From Diphasiastrum complanatum (Eukaryota; Streptophyta; Lycopodiopsida; Lycopodiales; Lycopodiaceae), in NCBI GenBank assembly GCA_029204225.1, contig CM055098.1, forward strand, positions 17,637,303-17,701,302: a DNA stretch of 64,000 nucleotides, read 5' to 3'. The notes beneath the pieces are model-generated. The model worked only from the letters and a program-made list of their open reading frames with translations, searched no databases and was not told the origin of the DNA. The translations under genes were made by a program, and so were the position numbers. Numbering within the stretch: the stretch's first letter is position 1; each line of letters begins with the position of its first letter. Shown here piece after piece: positions 1 to 8,200 of the stretch.

Positions 1-795
1 TTTGGTTTCCGGCAATTTGAATCTCTTCCCTAGAACTTCACTCCGGTGAGACACTGATGTGAAGCGGATGACAAGAGTATCCAGGTCCTTCTTAGGTCAC
101 TAGGCAGTTTCCATTCCTTTGCTATGGTGTTGAAGATTTCCTTCCAAAAACTTCTCAGCTTCTGCAACAGCATTTTGGGAGTTCGAAATACCTCTAACAC
201 GAACATTGAGAGCTTTATGCTCTCGTAGACGACTCTCAGTGAACGTGGCTGAGATAAGTGAAGGTGAAGGCGGAGGTGGAGAGAGAATTGGGGACGAACC
301 TTTAAGCACATCTGCCCATGACTGGACAGCCGTATGGTGTTGTTCCATTTGATTTTCGAGTTGCTGGATTTTTGCCGAAGTAGCGATTTGGGAAGAGGCT
401 TCACTTTTTATAACTGTAACTTCGTTCTTGAGTTCTTGAATGGAAGTATCCAACTTATGAAGATGCGATTGCACCACTAGGAGCAGGGAATCATGAGAAG
501 CCAGTTGCTCTCTGTAATTGTTGAGGTATTCAAATAGACGGAGTTGATCATCCCGAAGAAGTTTGACCAATGCATATGGAGGGAGAGAAACAGGTGCTTC
601 TGGAGTGTTTGGAGTCAAGGGAATAGCTACAGTAGTTTCACTATTGTCAAGAATAGGGTTTGATGGAGAGATAGGAACCGCAACAGGCATAGGAGGAGGG
701 GTAGGTGGATTTGGTTGTAAGGAAGATGTTGAAGCATTGTTGGAGACTGAGGATGGTTCAAAAGTGGTGGCAACGACTCCTATCCGACGTGGCAT
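1..795 (-). pseudogene. LINE ORF1-like protein, copy 1 (3' end beyond window)
   Basis: Reads from an ATG at 795 (MPRRIGVV...) leftward. Seen: a Pro/Ser/Thr-rich N-terminus (first ~75 residues), a predicted coiled coil with LRLFEYLNNYREQL and a heptad-like stretch through IQQLENQMEQHH, then a region with ALNVRVRGISNSQNAV. The frame stops at a TAG at 100-102, directly followed by TGA; copy 2 has TGG (Trp) at this place. Homology to copy 2 continues past the stops to the window edge (KKDP.TL motif). Family knowledge: a coiled coil followed by an RRM-like RNA-binding domain is the architecture of L1-type ORF1 nucleic-acid chaperones. Inference: a dead LINE-derived gene. No ORF2 is visible, though the sequence beyond position 1 is not. 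Confidence 0.6.
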
Positions 796-1000
796 TATGA
801 GGGATCCAGCAGCTCAGCGATGAGGGACAGCAGGTGCGATGGAAGACAACGATGGAGCCAGCAGATCAGCGATGGAGGATAGGTGCAATGCAGAAATGCG
901 ATGGAGGCCAGCAGATCCGCCAGCGGATGGAGCAGGTGCAATGGAGGAAGGGCGATGGAGGACAGCCATCGCTAGGCCATGGAGATCCGCTGGCGCCCAG

Positions 1001-1003
<3 letters not shown>
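796..1003 (-). repeat. Short degenerate repeats in the leader of ORF1-like copy 1
   Basis: Between the (GA)n tract and the ATG the + strand repeats the phrases GATGGAGG and CAGCAGATC at irregular spacing of about 35-45 bp. It reads as an untranslated, tandemly repeated leader. A comparable but shorter GATGGCTG/CTAGCC repeat sits in front of copy 2. Confidence 0.5.
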
Positions 1004-1086
<83 letters not shown>

Positions 1087-1111
1087 GAAGAAGAAGAAGA
1101 AGAAGAAGAAG
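1004..1111. repeat. (GA)n microsatellite followed by (GAA)n
   Basis: An uninterrupted GA dinucleotide run of about 78 bp, then about nine GAA triplets. On the - strand this is (TTC)n then (TC)n. It lies exactly between the 3' end of ORF1-like copy 2 and the leader of copy 1, so the GAA part may be the simple-sequence tail of copy 2. Confidence 0.95.
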
Positions 1112-1311
1112 CTTTATTAACATCTTTTCCATGCCAAAAGGCATATAAGACGAACAAGTACACCAGAAAAAGTGGAACCAAGACGGAGCAATGCCATCAA
1201 ACAACATAACTAAAACCAAACTAACTAAGAAGAGGATAATGTCCAGGATTATATGGTACGAAGACCATTTACAGACTCAACTGGCATCTCTTAAGTGCTC
1301 TAACTCTCTCA
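1112..1311 (-). other. 3' UTR and tail of LINE-like copy 2
   Basis: After the stop codon of copy 2 there are about 200 bp without an ORF, ending on the - strand with a polyadenylation-type AATAAA (plus positions 1113-1118) directly before the (CTT)n tail. The wording of the last 90 bp (GTACTTGTTCGTC... then AATAAAGC) resembles plant LINE 3' ends, which can finish in simple repeats. ORF2 (endonuclease/reverse transcriptase) is absent between ORF1 and this tail. Confidence 0.5.
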
Positions 1312-2493
1312 CTAACTCTGAACAATCTCAGATATCTCATTAATAGCAGCAGGTTTAATATCTACAAAACGAATGATACCATCCCTATAGATCAGCCGCT
1401 TTCCATTGGTTAGAGCCTCCTGTTTTGCCTTTTTCCGTTCTTGAACCTGAATGAAAGTAAGGTCTTCATCCAGGTATATCGTAGTACCCCACAATGTAGA
1501 TCTCTTTCCTAGCACTTCATGACGACCTGTTGCAGATGCAAAGCATATGACAAGAGTACCTGGGTCTTTCTTAGTCCGCCATGCCGTATCCATATCATTG
1601 TGGTGGTGTTGAAGATTCCCTTCAAGAAACTTTTTAGCTTCACCAACAACATCATGGGAGTTCGTAATACCTCTGACTCGGACATTAAGAGCCTTTTGCT
1701 CTCGCAAACGGCTCTCTATGAACGTAGCTGAGATATATGAAGGTGGAGGTGGCAGAACAACAATAATAGGACCTTTAAGCACATCTGCCTAGGATCGGAC
1801 AACGGTATGATGCTGTTCCACTTGACTTTCAAGCTGTTGGATCTTAGCTGAAGTAGTCGAATGAGAGGAAGCTTCGATTTTGATAGCCGTAACTTCTTTC
1901 TTGAGATCATCGATAGACGAATCTAGTTTCTGAAGATGAGATTGCATAGATTGGATCATAGCTTCAAGAGAAAAAAGTTTTTTTCGATGGTCGTTGAGAT
2001 ATTCATATGAACGTAACTGATCAACACGAATGACGAAGATCATAAAGGCTGGAGGCACAGGTGATTCCTCTTCTGGGGTATTCGGGGTCAGAGGGTCGGC
2101 TATAATGGATTCACTATTAGCAAGAAGAGGATCAGATGGAGAGATAGGGATTGCAACTGGAATAGAAGGTGAAGGTGAAGGTGGATTGAAGGTAGATGCG
2201 ATGGAAGATGCAGATGCAACAGTTCCACCTGAGGCAGGTACGATGGCAGGAGCAAGAGCAGGCACAAAAGGCAAACCTGCGATGGAGGCAGATTTCGGGC
2301 CAGCAAGGCGAGACTCAAGAATCGAGGCGGAGGCTTCAGGACCCACGATGGAGGAGGTGGAGGCTTCAGGACTTGTGATAGAGGAGGCAGAGGCTTCAGG
2401 ACCTGCGATGGAGGATGCAGGGCATGGTTCAGAGCCAGCAGGGTGCGGTAGAGGATGGGGGGAGTTACCTCCCCCCCGCTTACGTGGAGCCAT
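1312..2493 (-). pseudogene. LINE ORF1-like protein, copy 2 (one internal stop)
   Basis: ATG at 2493 (MAPRKRGGG); 394 codons to the stop at 1312, interrupted only by TAG at 1789-1791 (codon 235), where copy 1 has Trp (QSWADVLKG). Domains in order: low-complexity Ala/Ser/Pro N-terminus with repeats of ASASSI and GPEAS (about residues 15-130); coiled coil (about 150-225, DQLRSYEYLNDHRKKL); RRM-like core (about 255-345, ALNVRVRGITNSHDVV and GTLVICFASATGRHEV); C-terminal segment with IYLDEDLTFIQVQERKKA, which matches the L1 ORF1 C-terminal pattern. Known: such proteins coat LINE RNA. Inference: an ORF1-only unit, since a 3' tail follows directly. It could instead be a host gene derived from ORF1, but the stop and the tandem copy argue against that. 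Confidence 0.65.
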
Positions 2494-2553
2494 GCTGAAG
2501 ATGGAGCGTTGGCAGTAAAGCACCCGGCTAGGCAGCCATCGCGGCTAGACAGC

Positions 2554-2556
<3 letters not shown>

Positions 2557-2615
<59 letters not shown>

Positions 2616-2616
2616 G
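2557..2616. repeat. (GA)n microsatellite in the leader of copy 2
   Basis: About 55 bp of GA repeat with one GGGA interruption, about 65 bp upstream of the copy 2 ATG on the - strand. Copy 1 has a (GA)n tract in the same place (1004-1082), so the tract looks like part of the repeating unit. Confidence 0.95.
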
Positions 2617-2699
2617 CTGAAAATCCAAGCTGAAAAAGGGTGCTGGGCAGCAGCTAGTAATATCCACAAATGTCCTGCAAAATGATGGAAAAAGCTGAA

Positions 2700-2980
2700 A
2701 ATGGTGATGAAGTAGGGCGTTGGACAGCCTCCAAACAACCAGCAAAGTGGACGCAAATCGGTGGAGAAATCCGTCAAAGATGGCAAGGTAGCATGGCGCT
2801 AGCCAGCAACTACCAAAATCTGCACATAACCTGAAAAAAAATGGAGAAAACCGCTGAAAATGGTGATGGTAGGGTGCTGGACAGCCTCCGATCAATCCAC
2901 GAAATGGGCAGCAAATTGGTGGAGAAAATCGACGAAAGTGAGAAGGTAGTAGGGCGCTGGCCAGCCTCTACCAAATCTGG
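2700..2980 (-). repeat. Tandem leader repeats, period about 78 bp, 4 units
   Basis: The phrase TAGGGCGCTGGACAGCCTCC (with variants) begins near 2713, 2790, 2870 and 2949, spaced about 78 bp, each followed by CAAATCTG/CAATCC and GTGGAGAAAA-type sequence. The same phrase recurs three times in the leader of the Ty3 element at 13880-14090. Both sets lie between a tRNA-Met-type primer-binding site and the first ORF. Confidence 0.75.
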
Positions 2981-2988
2981 AAAAATGC

Positions 2989-3348
2989 TTATGCATAAAG
3001 TAAAGTAAATGTAAATGGACGTGGCGAATGTAATGAGCCAAGTTCGTAACTCTCAAGCATAGATGTAGAAAGTAAAGCTAGAGCATCATGAAATGTAGAA
3101 GCATATGACATATATAGAGCTGTTGAATGAGTAGACAAATCATATGAAAGAGCAACCATAGAACCAGGAACAATATTGAAATAAAGAGGATAGGCTACAA
3201 CATCTGTAACATGGCACTTAGTATCAGGAGTAGCAACAAGGCACTGGGCATCAATATCAACATCAGTATTAAAGCGTGCAACAACATTGGCGGCAGCATC
3301 AAAGCATGCAACAACATCTGCAGCAACTTGTAGATGTGACTCAAACAT
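2989..3348 (-). CDS. Unidentified 119-residue ORF in the left LTR element
   Basis: An open frame from an ATG at 3348; the frame is also open upstream of the ATG to about 3410 (VIVDVPELVILSHS). It is rich in Ala, Val, Asp and Ser (VAADVVACFDAAANVV) and has no motif I recognise. It lies on the internal strand of the element defined by the PBS at 4559-4570. It may be the decayed end of a longer coding region: an in-frame reading continues to about 3540 with two stops. Function unknown; it may not be expressed. Confidence 0.25.
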   Translation of the reverse strand: MFESHLQVAADVVACFDAAANVVARFNTDVDIDAQCLVATPDTKCHVTDVVAYPLYFNIVPGSMVALSYDLSTHSTALYMSYASTFHDALALLSTSMLESYELGSLHSPRPFTFTLLYA

Positions 3349-4558
3349 GCTATGTGAGAGAATGACTAACTCAGGTACATCAACGATGACTTGGGTAACT
3401 CTCCCGCACAGTAAGACTCAACCTTGCTCATGGAAGAAAGCTCACAAGGTGACCCCTGGAACAACCTGAGAATCATCAAGTGTTGGATCCATATAAAAAA
3501 TAAGATCTTGTACAAAGGCATCATAATCAGAAGGGTTATCATTGGTTCGAAATGTCTACCACCAAGCAATTTAGAGGTAGCAGAGGTAGGAGATAGGTCG
3601 GCATGTGGCAGACATGTGGCCAAATGAAGGTAGAAGTACATTGGTCTAATAACAAAAGTTAGGGTAGCAGAGAGGTAGCAGCAGGGTAAGCAAATGCAGG
3701 GAGTGAAGCGGACAGATCGGGGAGGTGCAGTAGCGTAGCAGGAATAGGCACATGGATCGGGCAGGGGCAGGCAGCATATGTAAACTAGAAAGAGAAAGAG
3801 ACAAAAAAACGTAGAGAGAGAAATGAGCAGGCAGATCGCTGGCTAGAGGAAGAAAGGTAGGGGAATACTTAAGGAGTGCACCGCATGTGCACCTGCACTC
3901 CTGGCCCCTCCATCCAATGGTGATGGATGAGGCTAAGGGAGAAAGAAGATATGTTCTCCCTTGGATGGAGTGGGGCCTTTGCAGCAGAGGCACTGCAGGT
4001 GCATCTGCAATGCACTCTCTAATGAGAGCCAAAAGGTAGAACAGGGAAACAGGGAAGGCAAAAGCGCTAGAGGCCATGGGTCAGGTAGATCGCAAGTAGG
4101 CAGCGCAGCGTAGAGAAAAGGAAAGAGGGCGCTGGAAAATAGTTCGGGCAGGGCAGCGATGTTGGGAAATCGAAGAGATGAAGAGCAGCGCTGGAGAGAG
4201 CATATGGAAAGCACTGGTCTGGAGATAATCTTGGAGGAGATGATGGTGAAGAGAGGCAATGATGGAGGATCTTGCAATGAAGAGAGAGATAAGAACGAGA
4301 GCTGAGGAGAGCAAGAGTAGAGAGAAGAGAGAGATGGCAGCCAGGCTATGTTGGAGGCAACAATGGCTTAGGAAATGGCAGCAATGACAGTTGTGGAAAG
4401 ATAGAAGTGCTCCCACAAAGGTAGGGAGAGGAAGCAGTGATAGGTTCAATGAAGATCCTGCAACCTGCAAAGAAAAAACACAAGAAAATTTTCAAAGATC
4501 CAAACAATCTGAAAAGAAACCAAAAAGTAAAAAACACCTCCTAATTGCTCAAGAAGGT
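3349..4558 (-). other. Internal leader region of left LTR element, no gene recognised
   Basis: Low-complexity purine-rich + strand (GGCAG, AGAGAG) with short chance ORFs only. On the - strand it lies between the primer-binding site and the leader repeats. I see no gag or pol motif. Confidence 0.5.
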
Positions 4559-4570
4559 GCTTTGATACCA
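4559..4570 (-). other. Primer-binding site (initiator tRNA-Met type)
   Basis: The - strand reads TGGTATCAAAGC, one mismatch from the usual plant LTR-retrotransposon PBS TGGTATCAGAGC, and it directly abuts the LTR terminus at 4571. Confidence 0.8.
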
Positions 4571-4926
4571 AGTTATGAACAGATTCACAAATATTTGTAT
4601 CAATGAAGCATAAAGATCAAATATGAGACAACATAGATTAATCCCTACAAGAATAGCTAAGAGACATCACATCAGATCATAGCCATAGCCCTACAAGCAA
4701 TGGAAGGAGAGAACTAATGAGGACTAAAGAGTGAGAGATCAATATCATAAACTAAGTAATGAATGACAATGTATCCTACTTCTACCCACAGAGATGCCCT
4801 AAAGGAAGCTTCTAGAGGATAAGGTACTGAAGCTAAGATATCATGGGTCCCATAAGGATGTGCCCTCAAACGTAATGGCCAGTACCTACGGGTATCCTAG
4901 TTAAGGGTTATGCCCAATATATAACT
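4571..4926 (-). mobile_element. 5' LTR of a - strand LTR retrotransposon
   Basis: About 356 bp, with short inverted ends on the + strand AGTTAT...ATAACT rather than TG...CA. Its internal edge joins the PBS directly. Internal words (ATCAATGAAGCATAAA, CCCTACAAG.AATAG) are shared with the LTR at 14409-14864, so the two families are related. The partner 3' LTR is not in the window and presumably lies left of position 1. The LTR ends about 195 bp before an ALA2 exon. Confidence 0.7.
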
Positions 4927-5121
4927 CTTAATGAAAGTCAAGGTTGTATTCAAAGATGTTGTCGAATACAGAAATGCTTAAGAAAAAATGAGATAGAAGA
5001 ACTCTGGTATTTGAGGTTTGCATTGCAACATCCCCATTTGCACATATGACAAGATAGGCAGATAATACACTTTCATCCTCTGGTATGTTGGTTAACAGCT
5101 AACAAGATCTGTTTTTTGCAG

Positions 5122-5239
5122 AGTTTCGATTTCTTAAACGTTTGATCCTTATCCACGGGAGATACTCATACAATCGCACTTCATTTCTTGCTCAATATTC
5201 AATCTACAAGTCTTTATTGATATGCCTCATTCAAATTCT
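5122..5239 (+). CDS. ALA2: ALA2 exon (RYSYNR / TM5 start)
   Basis: Preceded by a pyrimidine run and TTTTTTGCAG; ends ATTCT followed by GTAAGA. Encodes RFLKRLILIHGRYSYNR then the Y.IYKSLLICLIQ span. It ends in phase 2 and joins a T at 6942. Confidence 0.9.
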
Positions 5240-8200
5240 GTAAGACCCCTTACCTTTTTCTCAGAAAACCTATGTTTGGGTATAGCTGGTTAAATGCTGA
5301 AAGCCTTTTTTCCAGAGAATGACATTGGCTTTAGAGAAATTAAGCATATCTTTATGTTGGGGTTCATGAATCCTGGCTTGTTCAAATTATAGGCGTATTA
5401 TCTGCACATTTCCCTGGGCCTTGGTCTTCATGCTGTTATTTTTTATGATAGGAAATTTAGACCATATGGTCTTTGCCCTTGAGACACTCCCTTTATCAGC
5501 AACATTTTGTTATTCACGTAATATCTATTGAGTTATTAGTGGACCTCCAGCCCTAACTCTCATGCCCTAAGGCCCTAGATAACATAAAAAGGCCTGATGG
5601 CCTCATTCTAGTCTAGAGCAGCTTAAGCATCAGTCACCTCAGTTAAGTTAGCTTCTTCAGCTTAATGTCAGTAGATTATTGTGGATATCATTCTGCATTC
5701 TCTTCTCTGCTGTGTGTTGTGTACGCAACTTTTTCCCTATTCCTCCGCATCAAAGTACTTTTGGCAAGGATTAGGGTTTAGATTTTATAGTGACCTGGCG
5801 CTTGAATTTCTTTCCAGTGGGTTTTGATTTAGGGGAGAAAATGGCTTTTTTCTTTCGTACAGTGGTCAAATTTTCAATCCAACTGAATCTTTGGATTGCT
5901 CCTGTTAGATAGTGAAAGATCATGTTAAGATCTGTTGAATTCGGGAACAGTTTTGGTTTGAAGCTTTTTGTTTGAAAAAATTTGCAAAAAAATATGAGTA
6001 AAATTTTATTTATAGCTTATCCCAAAGTAGTACTATAGTTGCAACGAATCGTGGATCGTGATTCAACGAATCGCAAAAAGAAAAAACAAAATTTCCTCAA
6101 AAAATCCCCCATACAGTATTGGTACCCTCTATGTACTTAAAAACTGTATAGGGCCTCAAAATAGAAACCCTTTTTTTGAGTTGCCCTACACAGTTATTTT
6201 TGCAGACTACATAGAGGGTACCAATACTGTATGGGGGATTTTTTGAGGGAAAAAAAACACAATGGTTTTTGTGATTCGCGAATCGCAATTGGAGAATCAC
6301 AGCTGCAACCATACGTACGAAATAAAATGTTCCATACATCCGGAATGAAGCTTCCTTTACCAAAAGGTGTGGAACAAGAGTCTATGTGTGCCTCTATCTT
6401 CATTCGGTAAAGCCATTATTAGCTACCAAGGCGGTTTGTTTATGATAAAAAAAGAATATTCACTGCCAAAAGCTATTCACTATTTGTGTTGTGTGGCATA
6501 GCCTCAACCTTATTTGTTTCACAGTATCATCTTTTGCAATACTTTGATGTGCTTATGTTTGCTTGTACTTTTAGCTCTTGGACGTTTGCATAAATTAAAT
6601 TGCCTAATAGCAATTTTTCTTAGAGGTCTTGAAGTTCTAAATACATACAATCTACTCATCTTTGCACCAAATGCTCATCTCTTATTCTAGAGTACAGAGG
6701 TAGAGCTGTTATCATTTCCCATTAAATTGAAAAGTTACTTAATATCAGTCATCTGCTTATTCAGAACTTAAGCACCTTGCCTAACTTTGGTTACCCTTTC
6801 TTATCTAGTGTTTAACAGGATACTTCCAATTCATTGGTTTAAGCTTGTCAATATATTCAAACTTCAAAGCTGTAAACAATTGTTCTCTCACAGGAAGGAC
6901 TAAAATGTGTCTCTGAAGTTCATTGCTTGTATCGTGGGAAGTTTTTCCTTTGTTTCAGGTATTTCTGGTACAAGTCTCTTTAATACTTTCAGCTTGATGT
7001 CATACAACGTACTGTACACTAGTGTTCCAGTTATGGTAAATATACTTGACAAGGACATTAGTGAAAGCACAGTGCTGCAACATCCGCAGATTCTTTCTTA
7101 CTGCCAAGCTGAAAGGTATACTTTCCTACTCTTCTTGGTGTGCATCTTAAATCTTCTAAAATTCTTTGCTTATCTATATTGTGCATTGTACATAGCAGAA
7201 TACTCATCTGTTCCTTTCATCAAGGACAAGGACCAAGGTTTGATTGTATTGAGCAACTGACTTTCCTTTGCTGGGTTGAAAGTCTCCCAGTCAATTGTGC
7301 TCACTAAAGAAGATAAAGTGTTTCACTTATTTTAAGGTGATCTTGTCAATGCTCATATGCACATTGGATTGCAAGCCCAAACTGTTGCAGCTACTACAAC
7401 AAAGCAGTAGGTATAAAAGAAAAAATTGAAGAAACATCAGCAATCACTGATTTTTGATCTTGTTACTCCGGCTTGAAACTGCAGGTTGCTGAACCCAAGT
7501 ACATTTGCTGGGTGGTTTGGAAGATCTTTCCTTCATGTAAGCTTTTGCATTGATGCCTTCTACTGCTTGGTTTTTGTTTTGACCATTCATAGTGTTATTG
7601 GTAGCTTCTAAAAGGGCTAGTTCAACGTATTTTACTATAGTGGATATTGTTAATATCAATCAGCTTAGTTAAAGAGATGTATATTGATATACATTATCAT
7701 GAAAATTCTGACCTCAAATCTGAAGCATTTGAATATTTGAAGTCAGACCTGAAGAATATCATGACTGTCAGAGCCCAAAATAACAACATACTAAATTGAA
7801 TTCATGACAAAAAGGAATATTTAGGGAATATGAGCAAAAGGCTTTGCAGCCATAGACTGTGGCATCATGTACAAAAAGGCTCATGACAACTGCTGTATGC
7901 TTTTGTGCTTTGCGATGCACTTCTTAAATGTGCGCATCACAACAGAAAAGTTTCCAGCACATTGCATGGTTCTTGACACTTGTCAGACTTCTCAAGCACA
8001 ATGTGTGTCAATTATTTAACCCTTCCAAAAATCCCACATGTTTAAAAATGATGGGCCGAAGTGTCATAATCAAATAGCTAGTAATAAATAAATGATGATG
8101 GCATGAACCTCGAGGTTTGTATACATGTGGTCAAGGGACGTACATAAAAGAATAAAAAACCTCATTAGTATTCCATGATTTCAAGCACCGAACATTAGAT

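Noticed and set aside
834-1219. Overlapping ORFs made of RERERE, SLSLSL or similar repeats
   Set aside because: They only translate the (GA)n/(TC)n microsatellite in several frames. The same applies to the ORFs at 29819-30088, 32629-32996 and 34337-34747.
3366-4537. Several - strand ORFs of 60-143 codons (e.g. MASSAFAFPVSLFYLLA)
   Set aside because: Leu/Ser/Pro-rich translations of purine-rich low-complexity DNA, overlapping each other in different frames, without a domain.
6058-6403. ORFs inside the fold-back on both strands
   Set aside because: Near-identical peptides arise on both strands because the DNA is palindromic; not evidence of coding.
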